A DNA stretch of 64,000 bases. It comes from an archaeon. GTDB lineage: Archaea; Nanobdellota; Nanobdellia; Woesearchaeales; GW2011-AR15. Each line of letters starts with the position of its first letter. Within the stretch, counting starts at the first letter, position 1. Below the pieces are notes generated by a model. The model made no database searches, was not told where the DNA came from, and saw only the letters and a list, made by a program, of their open reading frames with translations. Where the stretch lies: contig JABHXU010000004.1 in NCBI GenBank assembly GCA_018657065.1, forward strand, positions 26,776-90,775. The letters run 5' to 3'. The translations under genes and the position numbers were made by a program. Below, piece by piece: positions 1-8,669 of this stretch.

Positions 1-143
1 ATTGCTACATAACTTGTGTCTTCACACATTGTTTTAATTTCTTGAGCATCTGCCACAGAACCCAAAATTAAACCCACCAGTCTAGCTGCTGTGTACCCAA
101 TAAAAAAAGGTAAAAAACTTATCCCTGATCTTCTATCCGACAT
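1..143 (-). CDS. Partial membrane protein, 5' end only
   Basis: A reading frame starts at the ATG complementary to 141-143 and runs off the left edge of the window without a stop. The visible 47 residues begin MSDRRSGISFLPFFIGYTA and contain one likely membrane segment (SFLPFFIGYTAARLVGLIL) followed by a polar stretch with a cysteine. It is divergent from the PhoU-like gene, with about 125 bp of promoter DNA between. I do not recognise the family, and no function can be given from this fragment. Confidence 0.5.
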   Translation of the reverse strand, partial: MSDRRSGISFLPFFIGYTAARLVGLILGSVADAQEIKTMCEDTSYVA

Positions 144-268
144 CTTATATCACCAAATATTAATATGTAAAAAGACTCATAAGAAGTTACTTATCGAATT
201 ATATATATTAGATTAGATATTCGAATTTATCAGATATATTTAAATATAAGAGAATCCTACATATAATT

Positions 269-1183
269 ATGAAAAGAAAAGTTGTCAAACAAGGACCTTG
301 TACCTTAATGGTATCATTACCTGCAGAGTGGACAAAAAAATTTGGAGTAATCAAAGGAGATTCTCTTGATATTGAAGAAATAAATAAAGATTTAATAATT
401 TCAGTAGATAAAGAGGTCAAAATTCAATCGGTTGAATTTAATGCTAAAGGTCTTGATTCTAAACATCTAAAAAGATATGTTAGAGAAATATATAAAATGG
501 GTTATGATGAAATTAAGATTTATTATGATGGTAAAAATACAATTTCAGAACTTCAAGATTATATCAGTAAAGTATTAATGGGATATGAAATAGTTGAGCA
601 ACATCCTTCATCAATTGTTATAAAGTGTATTTCAAAAGTCCTTGACAATGAATTTGAAACAATTCTACGAAGAGCCTTTTTAGTTACAATGGAACTATCA
701 AATGAAATTTTAAATCGAATTAAAGTGAGTGATTTTAAATCTCTAAAAAATGTTTCAGTTTTAGAAGAAACAAATGATAAACTAACTAATTTTTGTCAAA
801 GAGTTCTAAATAAAAATGGGTATAAAATGTATGTGAAAACTCACTTTATGTACACTCTAGTTTGGCAACTTGAAAAAATCGCAGACCAATATAATTATAT
901 GTGTAAATATTTAATAGATAATTCAGACATAAAATTAGATAAGGATGTTTTAAATGTTTTTGAAAGAACAAGCAATTTATTTAAAGAATTTTATGAGCTA
1001 TTTTATAATTACTCAAAAGAAAAATTAATGAGTTTTACAAAAAACTCCAAAAAATTAATTGTTGATTTAATGGAACTTCAATCAAACTCAAAAGCTAAAC
1101 AAGATTATGTTTTAGCACATCTTTCAGTAATATCTACAAAAATAGCAAATCTAACTGGACCTGTAATTGGAATTATGATTTAA
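269..1183 (+). CDS. AbrB-domain plus PhoU-like phosphate regulator
   Basis: A 304-residue protein. Residues 1-50 look like a SpoVT/AbrB swapped-hairpin DNA-binding domain (GPCTLMVSLPAEWTKKFG, then GDSLDIEE). The rest is helical and resembles archaeal PhoU-like proteins. Such AbrB-PhoU fusions are annotated in archaea as phosphate uptake regulators; no Pst transporter is in this window, so the target is unknown. A TATA-like box (TTTAAATATAAG, 238-249) lies about 25 nt before the ATG and no Shine-Dalgarno is visible, so the message is probably leaderless. The 3' end overlaps the convergent galT gene by 4 nt. Confidence 0.8.
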   Translation: MKRKVVKQGPCTLMVSLPAEWTKKFGVIKGDSLDIEEINKDLIISVDKEVKIQSVEFNAKGLDSKHLKRYVREIYKMGYDEIKIYYDGKNTISELQDYISKVLMGYEIVEQHPSSIVIKCISKVLDNEFETILRRAFLVTMELSNEILNRIKVSDFKSLKNVSVLEETNDKLTNFCQRVLNKNGYKMYVKTHFMYTLVWQLEKIADQYNYMCKYLIDNSDIKLDKDVLNVFERTSNLFKEFYELFYNYSKEKLMSFTKNSKKLIVDLMELQSNSKAKQDYVLAHLSVISTKIANLTGPVIGIMI

Positions 1184-2118
1184 CCTCGATAAAATTCTGC
1201 TGCAGTTTCAGGAGGCATTGAATTAATTATTGTTCCTGTTGCAAGTTCAAAACCTGCCCATTTAGCTAATCTAGGACAAACAACTAAATGTAATCTCATA
1301 TTTTTAATTCCATAATGTAAATAAAAATTATAATCTGCATTTAGTTCCTTTAGTTTTAATAAAATACTTCTAAGTATATCAGACATATCCATTAATTCAT
1401 TCTCATCCAATTCATCTAATTTTAAAACATGTCGTTTAGGAAATATTCTAATTTCAAAAGGAAACCTAGAAGCATAAGGAGTAAACCCAACCATTGTTTT
1501 ATTTTCAAAACATTTTCGATCTGAATTTTTTTCAATATTAATTATTTTTTGATATACATCATAATCATACTTAGCAACAGCTTCTTCTTTGTCAATTATG
1601 TTTATAGGAACCAAATTATAAGCAATTAACTGACAATGTGTATGTTTAATTGAACATCCTGCACCAAGACCTTTATTTTTAAAAACGGTCACATATTTTA
1701 TTTTAGGGTCATTTAAATTTGCATTTATTCTTAGAACAAATGTTTTGAACACTTGTGAAATTTCTTGAACAGATAAATCAACCAATGATTTATTTATGTC
1801 CGGAGTCTCAACAATTACTTCGTGATGACCATATGAATCTGAAAAAGTGAAAAATTCATTATCCGTTTTAATCTCATTATTTCCTTCTGGTTTTACTGCA
1901 GAATATTTATTAGGAAAAACTCTAATTTTCCAATCTCCAGAATCTTTTGGATATCTGTAAACTTCTTGAGGTGTTTCATTTTCATTTCCTGGACCAAAAA
2001 CATCTTTTTTTGGCATTGGGTTATCTACTTCATTTTTGAACTGATGAGGTCTTTTTCCTCGTTCTGTTGCAATTATCACATATCTATTTAATATGTAATC
2101 TTTACGTAATTCACCCAT
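1180..2118 (-). CDS. galT: Galactose-1-phosphate uridylyltransferase
   Basis: A 312-residue protein of the HIT-superfamily GalT family, which moves UMP between UDP-glucose and galactose-1-phosphate in the Leloir pathway. The active-site signature is at H159-T-H161-C-Q163 after a glycine/cysteine turn (LGAGCSIKHTHCQ). The N-terminal R-K-D-Y-I-L-N-R motif with ATERGKRP and the late HYGIKNMRLHL stretch also fit the family. Length is normal for archaeal GalT. It lies downstream of a small zinc-ribbon gene on the same strand and converges on the PhoU-like gene. Activity on glucose-1-phosphate or another sugar phosphate is possible. The enzyme could feed UDP-sugars to the polysaccharide genes at 27-32 kb, but that link is inference. 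Confidence 0.88.
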   Translation of the reverse strand: MGELRKDYILNRYVIIATERGKRPHQFKNEVDNPMPKKDVFGPGNENETPQEVYRYPKDSGDWKIRVFPNKYSAVKPEGNNEIKTDNEFFTFSDSYGHHEVIVETPDINKSLVDLSVQEISQVFKTFVLRINANLNDPKIKYVTVFKNKGLGAGCSIKHTHCQLIAYNLVPINIIDKEEAVAKYDYDVYQKIINIEKNSDRKCFENKTMVGFTPYASRFPFEIRIFPKRHVLKLDELDENELMDMSDILRSILLKLKELNADYNFYLHYGIKNMRLHLVVCPRLAKWAGFELATGTIINSMPPETAAEFYRG

Positions 2119-2151
2119 TTTTTCACCTCTTGTTTTTAGGTAATAATTAAA

Positions 2152-2313
2152 TTATTCACCTGTTACTTCGCCTAAGATTTTTGAAGCATAATTTCCTTTA
2201 ACTAAATCAACAGTTCCTTCTTTACTACAATAAGGACATCTGACAATTTTTGCTTCAGCTTTTCTTGTGAATTTATATCCACAACTTCCACATTCGTAGT
2301 TAATTCTCTCCAT
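2152..2313 (-). CDS. Small zinc-ribbon protein, 53 aa
   Basis: A 53-codon frame between galT and the MgtC-like gene. It begins MERINYECGSCGYKFTRK and carries two CxxC knuckles, C8-G-S-C11 and C26-P-Y-C29, spaced as in small rubredoxin-like or RPC10-like zinc ribbons. A GGAGG site precedes the ATG (complement of cctcc at about 2319-2323), in the 12-nt gap after the MgtC-like gene, which suggests one transcript. The ribbon probably holds one zinc ion. Its role (transcription, RNA or protein partner) cannot be told from the sequence. Confidence 0.75.
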   Translation of the reverse strand: MERINYECGSCGYKFTRKAEAKIVRCPYCSKEGTVDLVKGNYASKILGEVTGE

Positions 2314-2325
2314 TTTTTCCTCCAA

Positions 2326-3579
2326 TCATATAAATAAGAGTATGATCCCAATTACAACAATTGGTGCCATTATTTTAACAAATAAATTTCCATATTCTTT
2401 TTTTCCAAAAGCTTTTGCAATAAATATTTTTACAATTGTATTTACGAGTGCAGCAAGAATCACTGCAGTAATCCCTACACTTCCTACCTGACCATAATTT
2501 CTCGCAACATAAATTGTGATAGCATCAACATCTGCAATTCCTGCAACTAAAGCAGTTATTAAAATTCCTTGTGATCCAACATAATGATTTAATGTTGCAG
2601 AAAGAAATAAAATAAATCCATAAAATAAACCAAACTTAATTGCAGGTTTTAACATTAAAGGTGAATCATACTCAATATTAGCAGATCCTCCGGATTTAGT
2701 TCTTTTCCATAAAATTGACACTGAAATAAAACCAATAAGTGCTAAAAGTACTAATGGAAATGCTAACATTTCAATAATCGCATAATTCAAGATAGCTACT
2801 TCAATTAACATTCTTAAAAACATTGTTGAACAAGCTAAGGCTGCAGCTCCAACAAGAGGTTTAATTTGGACACTTTCTTTTGATTTATTTGCTAAACTAG
2901 TTACTGTAGCTGTGCTTGATAATATTCCTCCAAAAAGACCTATTAGATATACTCCTTTATTTGATCCAAATAATTTAATTGAGATATAAGCAATATAACT
3001 AAGGCTTGAAACAAATACAACCATTAACCAAATTTCATACAAATTTATAGAACTAAAAGGCCCAAAACTTTGTATTGGTCTAAGTAAAGGTAAAATAACA
3101 AATGCTATTAAAATAAATTTAATTGTGTCAAAAAATTCTTTAGGCTTGATTGTATAAGCAAATTCATGTAATGGTGATTTAAATGACAATATCAGAGTGT
3201 TTAATATTGTAGCTAAGATTGCAATTTCTTGTGAAGATTTAAATGAAAGTATTCCAATAATAAAAGCAATTATTGTAGATATTTCTGTTGTCATTCCAAT
3301 TTGTTTATTCAAAATTGAACCCATAACATAAGCTGAAAGAATCACTAAAATAAAACTTCCTAGACCTACCGCTAATAACCAGTCAAAATAAATGCTTGAC
3401 AAATAAGCTAAAAGTGCTCCTAAAAAAGTAATTAACATATAAGTTCTAATTCCTGCAAAATCTTTTCCTGAATGATCTTTATGTGTTCTTTCTCTCTCTA
3501 ACCCCATTAAAGCTCCTAGGGCAACAGCTAAAAAAAATTTGTACAAATCAAGAAATAAAGGATTTTCATTAAAGATCAT
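2326..3579 (-). CDS. MgtC/SapB-DUF4010 family membrane protein
   Basis: A 417-residue polytopic membrane protein. The N-terminal part has the MgtC-type motif LGALMGLERERTHKD followed by GIRTYMLITFLGAL, and the C-terminal half (from about residue 180) matches the DUF4010 type with LFGGILSSTATVTSLANKS. More than ten hydrophobic segments can be counted. MgtC-like proteins are linked to magnesium limitation and membrane physiology, but the transported substrate of the DUF4010 branch is not known. It is probably the first gene of the unit MgtC-like, zinc ribbon, galT. Confidence 0.8.
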   Translation of the reverse strand: MIFNENPLFLDLYKFFLAVALGALMGLERERTHKDHSGKDFAGIRTYMLITFLGALLAYLSSIYFDWLLAVGLGSFILVILSAYVMGSILNKQIGMTTEISTIIAFIIGILSFKSSQEIAILATILNTLILSFKSPLHEFAYTIKPKEFFDTIKFILIAFVILPLLRPIQSFGPFSSINLYEIWLMVVFVSSLSYIAYISIKLFGSNKGVYLIGLFGGILSSTATVTSLANKSKESVQIKPLVGAAALACSTMFLRMLIEVAILNYAIIEMLAFPLVLLALIGFISVSILWKRTKSGGSANIEYDSPLMLKPAIKFGLFYGFILFLSATLNHYVGSQGILITALVAGIADVDAITIYVARNYGQVGSVGITAVILAALVNTIVKIFIAKAFGKKEYGNLFVKIMAPIVVIGIILLFI

Positions 3580-3646
3580 GAGTAATCTTTTGTTAGAGTA
3601 GTATTTAAATTTTACTTTGAGATATAACAGCTAAAAAATAAAATTA

Positions 3647-3775
3647 TTAAATTTCAATACATACTCCTAAACTACATTCCCAACCAACTGCACATGCCGC
3701 ACAATCATCACCATTAGATCCACACGTAAAATCTGATTGAGAGGCAATTTCTACACACAGGCCCAAGTTCATTCA
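3647..3775 (-). other. In-frame Cys-rich extension after a TGA
   Basis: Immediately after the TGA (3773-3775) that ends the surface-protein gene, the same frame continues for 41 codons to a TAA at 3647-3649. It starts with ATG and encodes a cysteine-rich tail with C-G-S-N-G-D-D-C-A-A-C and E-C-S-L-G-V-C. That is the style of Cys-rich modules found on secreted archaeal proteins and it continues the style of the residues before the stop. It may be the lost C-terminus of the upstream gene, a readthrough product, or a separate 41-residue product. No ribosome site of its own is evident. Confidence 0.45.
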
Positions 3776-4267
3776 CCCTTCACAACATATTGACAATGAT
3801 GAACAATCTGAATCTGCACAATCTATTAATCCATCATAATCATCATCAATATTATTATCACATATGGTTTCAATATTGGTGGTTGCATAAGAACCTTCAA
3901 ACCAATAATAGAGAAAAACTGTCTTGTCTTGAGATTCTGTACCATTACCTACAAAATAAAGAGTTTCAAGAAATACTTCAGTATTAGGAATAGATGTAGG
4001 AGTTGCACCAACACATAACCTATATTCATAGGACTCAGGTAAGTACGATCGAATTTGAGAATCAATGACCGTATTTATTGAATTAAAACAACCAGTATTT
4101 TCTAAACAAAAATTTCTAAAATTATCATTATCTTCCAAACTAATTAATACATCTTTTAAATCATTTTTTAATAAAGATTCTTGCTTAGGCATAATACTTA
4201 ATAAAAAAATCGTACTGACAACAATTACAAGTAACATTTCAATTGTTTTCATATAAGCTTTTACCAT
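3773..4267 (-). CDS. Pilin-like surface protein with MopE-type motif
   Basis: A 164-residue protein with one N-terminal membrane segment (TIEMLLVIVVSTIFLLSI at about residues 8-25) and an exported remainder. It ends with a D-N-N-I-D-D-D-Y-D-G-L-I-D-C motif, the acidic pattern of the MopE-type putative metal-binding repeat, then Cys-rich residues. The start overlaps the end of the larger surface-protein gene by 7 nt, so the two are probably co-translated. The N-terminus resembles type IV pilin-like archaeal proteins, but I see no clear class III cleavage site. The TGA stop is followed in frame by another Cys-rich stretch. Confidence 0.55.
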   Translation of the reverse strand: MVKAYMKTIEMLLVIVVSTIFLLSIMPKQESLLKNDLKDVLISLEDNDNFRNFCLENTGCFNSINTVIDSQIRSYLPESYEYRLCVGATPTSIPNTEVFLETLYFVGNGTESQDKTVFLYYWFEGSYATTNIETICDNNIDDDYDGLIDCADSDCSSLSICCEG

Positions 4268-5490
4268 ATTCTATAATTTACACTAATAGGTGTAAACCCC
4301 CCATTGTTTGCTAAAGCATAAGTGTTTTGAGTTTCTGCGTAAACTCTTTTTCTGTCTGGTACAAAATTCCCAATTTCATATTCCGGATCTGTAATTAATT
4401 CAGAAGAATTTTCATAAATACCTATGTAAAAATTAGATTCAATTCCCCATTTATCTTTTAAATAAAGATAATTTGTTGAAATATTATCTAAATAAATTCC
4501 TTCAATTTCTTTTGAAGATCCTATATTTGCAACAGCACTTAATCTTTGTTTATCTTGTCCCTCTGAATGAAACAAAAACTCATACATATAGTCATCAAAA
4601 ACATCAAATTCAACAATAACTGTTAAAGTTGAATTAAAATTAGTAATATTAAAATTTGCAGTTCCGTCAAAAAATAATGTTAATGAATCACTTCCAAAAA
4701 AAGTAATTTTACTATGACTATAGCTAATTTGAGTTGAATCATTTCCATAAGTAAAATCTCCAAAATTATTATTGTCTGAATAATATGAATCATAATCATA
4801 AAGATCTATTTGAAGAATAATTGAATAATTAAATCCTGGCGGACTTGACAATCGCGCATAAGATTGTGAATTTTCATCAAATAAAAAGGTTGTATGATTA
4901 ATATTTCCTAAATGAGAATTATAAAAAACAACAAATCCATAAGTGTCATAATCACTTGCATTTGGATTCATTCTATCTCCATTAATAAAATAGTCAATAT
5001 CTTTTATTCTTTCATCCCCATTATATTGAGCATAATTTAATAATGAATTTTCAAAATTAAAACTAGCATTTTTTACTGAAGCAGAATTTGAATCTGTTGA
5101 GATTCCTTTATAATTATATGTCTGTGTATAACTTACACCCTCAAGTATCTCGTATATTTTAGTTTCTCCAGATAAATTTGCTAAAAAAATTAAATCATCC
5201 TTCCAAACAATATGATTAGTATCATCTGCAAATCTTAAATTATCTGATAAAAAAACATTTTCCATAATTACTGGAACCATTCCAGTATGATTTGATTCAA
5301 CAAAAATTGGAGTTTTTTTAAGCTGCCATTTAAATTCATTAAAAAAATCATCTTTAAGATAAGTAATTGTTGAATCTTGATTATCTTGAAAATTAACTTG
5401 TGGGCTAATAAAAACAAAAAACCAAGTTATATACATTAAAAAAAGAGCTAAGCTTACAATCCAATCTATTTGAGATACCCCTTTTTTCAT
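4261..5490 (-). CDS. Single-pass exported protein, unknown family
   Basis: A 409-residue protein beginning MKKGVSQIDWIVSLALFLMY, with one N-terminal membrane segment (about 10-31) and a long extracellular part rich in N, D, S, T and aromatic residues and many N-x-S/T sequons. That composition is typical of archaeal surface glycoproteins. Around residues 215-320 it looks beta-rich, possibly a lectin-like fold, but I cannot assign a family. It is the first gene of a pair with the smaller pilin-like protein, with which it overlaps. A shared role in a surface filament or envelope complex is plausible inference. Confidence 0.6.
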   Translation of the reverse strand: MKKGVSQIDWIVSLALFLMYITWFFVFISPQVNFQDNQDSTITYLKDDFFNEFKWQLKKTPIFVESNHTGMVPVIMENVFLSDNLRFADDTNHIVWKDDLIFLANLSGETKIYEILEGVSYTQTYNYKGISTDSNSASVKNASFNFENSLLNYAQYNGDERIKDIDYFINGDRMNPNASDYDTYGFVVFYNSHLGNINHTTFLFDENSQSYARLSSPPGFNYSIILQIDLYDYDSYYSDNNNFGDFTYGNDSTQISYSHSKITFFGSDSLTLFFDGTANFNITNFNSTLTVIVEFDVFDDYMYEFLFHSEGQDKQRLSAVANIGSSKEIEGIYLDNISTNYLYLKDKWGIESNFYIGIYENSSELITDPEYEIGNFVPDRKRVYAETQNTYALANNGGFTPISVNYRIW

Positions 5491-5581
5491 TAATTATTCT
5501 TGAATCCTTTGTGTTTAAATAATTTTTTAATAAACTCACTGTTTACAAAAATTTATAAACATTTATTCTCTTCAAACAACC

Positions 5582-7504
5582 ATGTTTGGGTTTTTAAAAA
5601 AGAAATTAAAAGAAGCTGTTGAAAAAATAACAAAAAAAACAGGTGAAGAAGCAGACGTAGTTGAAGAAATAAAAGAAGAAGTTGTTGTTAAAAAAGAAAT
5701 CAAAGAAAAACCTAATAAAATCTCAAAAACTAAAATTTCTAATGATGATCCTAAACCTAAACCTATTTCCGATAAGGAAGAAGTAAAAGAAGAGACCAAA
5801 GGAAAAAAAATAGAAGAAAAAAGAAAAGAAATCAAAAAAGAACCTACTCAAACTAAAGAAAAAATTTCAATTTCTCAAAAAAATACAAAAGAAAAAAAAC
5901 TTAGAAAAAAGGAAATCAATGAAGAAGAATTGTTAATAACTTATTTTGTACATTCAACAACTAATGATAATGAACAAGATAAATTTTCTGGACAAAATCA
6001 AGTTGGATTATCTAATCTAGGCAAAAAACAAGCTGAAGAACTTAAAAATCAAATTGAATATAATTTTGACTATATCTTTTGTTCTGATTTAAATAGAGCA
6101 AAAGAAACTACTAAAATTATTTTTCCTAACTCCAATATTATTTATGATGAAAGATTAAGAGAATGTGATTTTGGAGATTTAACTGGACTAACTCATAAAG
6201 ATATCTTTGATCAAAAACCTGAATTAGATGGTATCAAAAATAAGTATCCTAATGGAGAATCATATAAGGATGTTGAAAAAAGAATTAAAGATTTTCTAAA
6301 TGAATGCTATGAAAAATATAAAGGAAAACATATTGCAATTATAGCTCATAAATATACCCAACTAGCTATTGAAGTTTTACTCAGTAACAAATCATGGGAA
6401 CAAGCTATTGAATCTGACTGGAGAAAAGAAAAAAAATGGCAACCTGGTTGGGAATACATTATGTCTAACAAATTAAAAAAAAGCATATTTGATATTTTCA
6501 AGAAAAAACCTAAAGAAGAAATAGAAATTCAGCCTGAGATTAATAAAATAGTTGTAGAAGAAAAAGAAAAGAAAATCTCAGAAACAAACGTTTCTGATGA
6601 TGATTCAAAACCTAAAAAAGTTTTAGATAAAACATTTTTTGAAAAAATAACTGAAACTGTAACTAAAGTATCTTTATCTGACAAAAAATTCGAAGAAATT
6701 TTTTGGGATTTAGAAGTAACTCTTCTTGAAAATAATGTTGCCATTGAAGTTATAGAAAAAATAAAACAAGATTTAAAAAAAGAATTAGTTGAAAATAAAG
6801 TTTCTAGAAAAGAAATTGAAAATAGAATAATTCAAACTTTAACTATTTCAATTTTAGAGTTATTTGATGTTCCAAGTATTAATATTTTAGAAGAATCAAA
6901 AAAACATAAACCTTATGTCATAATGTTTGTAGGCATTAATGGAGCAGGAAAAACAACTACTCTTGCAAAATTTATTCATTTACTTAAAAAAAATAACAAA
7001 ACTTGTGTTGTAGGCGCATGTGATACTTTTAGAGCTGCTGCAATTCAACAATTACAAGAACATACAGATAAATTAGGAGTAAAAATTATCAAACATGATT
7101 ATGGAGCAGATCCTGCTGCGGTAGCATTTGATACAATTTCTCATGCAAAAGCAAAAGATATTGATGTTGTTTTAATTGACACTGCAGGGAGACTTCACTC
7201 AAACAAAAATCTTATGCAAGAACTTGAAAAAATCAATAGAGTTGCTAAACCTCATTTAAAAATATTTATTGGAGAAAGTCTAGCAGGAAATGATGTTGTT
7301 GAACAAGTAAAATTATTTAATGAACAAATTGGAATAGATGGAATAATTCTTTCTAAAGCTGACACAGATGAAAAAGGAGGCGCAGCTATTTCTGTTTCTT
7401 ACGTTACAGGCAAACCCATTCTTTACCTAGGTGTAGGACAAACATACGAAGATTTGGAAGAATTTGACAAAAATAAAATTCTAAAGAAACTTGAATTAAT
7501 CTAG
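5582..7504 (+). CDS. ftsY: SRP receptor FtsY with inserted histidine-phosphatase domain
   Basis: A 640-residue protein, about twice the size of a usual archaeal FtsY. Residues 350-640 are the SRP-GTPase NG domain: P-loop GINGAGKTTT (451-460), DTFRAAA (481-487), DTAGR (533-537), SKAD (591-594) and the FtsY-type GVGQTYEDL. It docks SRP-ribosome complexes at the membrane. Residues 117-295 are unexpected: a histidine-phosphatase (phosphoglycerate-mutase-like) domain with H124, R172, E194 and H256 and a WQPGWEY ending. The usual RHG arginine is V123, so catalysis is doubtful. The insert is flanked by two copies of a 20-residue linker (46-65 and 331-350; pattern KISxTx[IV]SxDD, KPK, DK). A TATA-like TTTATAAA lies before the ATG. 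Neighbouring prefoldin and aIF6 match common archaeal gene order. Confidence 0.93.
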   Translation: MFGFLKKKLKEAVEKITKKTGEEADVVEEIKEEVVVKKEIKEKPNKISKTKISNDDPKPKPISDKEEVKEETKGKKIEEKRKEIKKEPTQTKEKISISQKNTKEKKLRKKEINEEELLITYFVHSTTNDNEQDKFSGQNQVGLSNLGKKQAEELKNQIEYNFDYIFCSDLNRAKETTKIIFPNSNIIYDERLRECDFGDLTGLTHKDIFDQKPELDGIKNKYPNGESYKDVEKRIKDFLNECYEKYKGKHIAIIAHKYTQLAIEVLLSNKSWEQAIESDWRKEKKWQPGWEYIMSNKLKKSIFDIFKKKPKEEIEIQPEINKIVVEEKEKKISETNVSDDDSKPKKVLDKTFFEKITETVTKVSLSDKKFEEIFWDLEVTLLENNVAIEVIEKIKQDLKKELVENKVSRKEIENRIIQTLTISILELFDVPSINILEESKKHKPYVIMFVGINGAGKTTTLAKFIHLLKKNNKTCVVGACDTFRAAAIQQLQEHTDKLGVKIIKHDYGADPAAVAFDTISHAKAKDIDVVLIDTAGRLHSNKNLMQELEKINRVAKPHLKIFIGESLAGNDVVEQVKLFNEQIGIDGIILSKADTDEKGGAAISVSYVTGKPILYLGVGQTYEDLEEFDKNKILKKLELI

Positions 7505-7533
7505 AAAAATATTAAAAAAATTTAATTTTAATT

Positions 7534-8106
7534 TTAAAAAACCCAAGTAATTACATCACTAAAAATTAAAAACCAAACAATATTTGGTAATATGTTTCCT
7601 ATACCATCAGATAGACAAATAATGAAATTTTTTCCTAAACCTATTGATTGAAAAATTGCAGCTCCTAAATATAATATTAAACAACCAAGTAATCCTCCTG
7701 TCATTAAATCAAATCCTGGAATTAAAATAAATGGCAATGTTCCCATTATACCTATAGAAATAAAAACATAAGAAATCCAATTCCCTAGACCTCCTACCAT
7801 TGCTTTAGGCACAAGATAAGCTATTAAAACAAACAATAGAGTATAAGAAAGTCCATAATACTTTGTAATAACACATTCCAAAAAGAACAGTGGACTAAGA
7901 TCAATAGGTAAATGATATAATTTTTGATAATAAACTATTTGATATGTTAATACTGCAAAAATTACAAACAGTGCAGTTTTTTTAGCAAATCTAAATATCA
8001 ATATAATTACAATTAAACCTACAATCCCTTGAAAAATCTTTGATTTTAAGATTTTTTGGATAGGTGTATCTTCCTTTTTTCTGTTTTTTCTAACTACAGC
8101 ACTCAT
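7534..8106 (-). CDS. Polytopic membrane protein, unknown
   Basis: A 190-residue protein with a basic N-terminus (residues 1-25) and about five hydrophobic segments. The central and C-terminal segments contain GGLGNWISYVFISIGIMG and IPGFDLMTGGLLGCLILYLG. I do not recognise the family. Its ATG overlaps the TGA of the upstream CBS gene as ATGA, so translation is coupled and the two proteins may act together, for instance a CBS sensor controlling a membrane partner; this is inference. It converges on ftsY with about 29 nt between the stops. Confidence 0.6.
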   Translation of the reverse strand: MSAVVRKNRKKEDTPIQKILKSKIFQGIVGLIVIILIFRFAKKTALFVIFAVLTYQIVYYQKLYHLPIDLSPLFFLECVITKYYGLSYTLLFVLIAYLVPKAMVGGLGNWISYVFISIGIMGTLPFILIPGFDLMTGGLLGCLILYLGAAIFQSIGLGKNFIICLSDGIGNILPNIVWFLIFSDVITWVF

Positions 8107-8636
8107 TTTATGTAAATTCTAAGTATAAATGTAAATAAATATAATATTAATATTACAAAAACTATCCACAGTGGATACCATGGGTTCCAGAGCAAAGACT
8201 TGTATGATTCATATATTTCATTCATGCTTTGAATAATATCTGTTTGAGAAAGCATACCAACTAATTTTCCAGAATCATCTACAACAACAAGTTTTCTTAC
8301 ATTAGTTCTTTTCATATAATTTGACGCCATTAACATTGTTGCATTTGGGCTAATTTTTTTTGGATTTTCACTCATAATTGATCCAATTTTCATTTTTTTT
8401 GGATCCTTTTTAGGAAGCATAACTTTTTTTATTAAATCTCTTTCAGTTACTATTCCTATTGGCTTTTTATCATCACTAATAACAATCGCGCTAATTGATT
8501 CATTACCCATCATATCAATTGCTTTTTGAACGGGTGATGTTTTTTCTAAACTATAAACCTTAGTTGACATAACATCTTTAACCATAACATTTTTTTTAAT
8601 GTTCCACAAATTTGACGATACATTTTTTAGTTTCAT
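8103..8636 (-). CDS. CBS-pair protein with C-terminal membrane anchor
   Basis: A 177-residue protein with two CBS motifs. The first runs through VMSTKVYSLEKTSPVQKAID and the GIVTERDLIKKV strand; the second contains IMSENPKKISPNATM and VDDSGKLVGMLSQTDII. The last 30 residues are one membrane segment (WIVFVILILYLFTFILRIY). CBS pairs usually bind adenine nucleotides and regulate a partner. The gene overlaps the downstream membrane-protein gene by 4 nt, which marks that protein as the probable partner. It lies downstream of prefoldin alpha, separated by 33 nt. Confidence 0.82.
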   Translation of the reverse strand: MKLKNVSSNLWNIKKNVMVKDVMSTKVYSLEKTSPVQKAIDMMGNESISAIVISDDKKPIGIVTERDLIKKVMLPKKDPKKMKIGSIMSENPKKISPNATMLMASNYMKRTNVRKLVVVDDSGKLVGMLSQTDIIQSMNEIYESYKSLLWNPWYPLWIVFVILILYLFTFILRIYIK

Positions 8637-8669
8637 ATTAACACCTTAATCAAATCATATTTAAAAAAT

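Noticed and set aside
3790..4256. Two plus-strand frames over the pilin-like gene
   Set aside because: Low-complexity His/Tyr and Leu-rich shadows of the minus-strand gene without start context.
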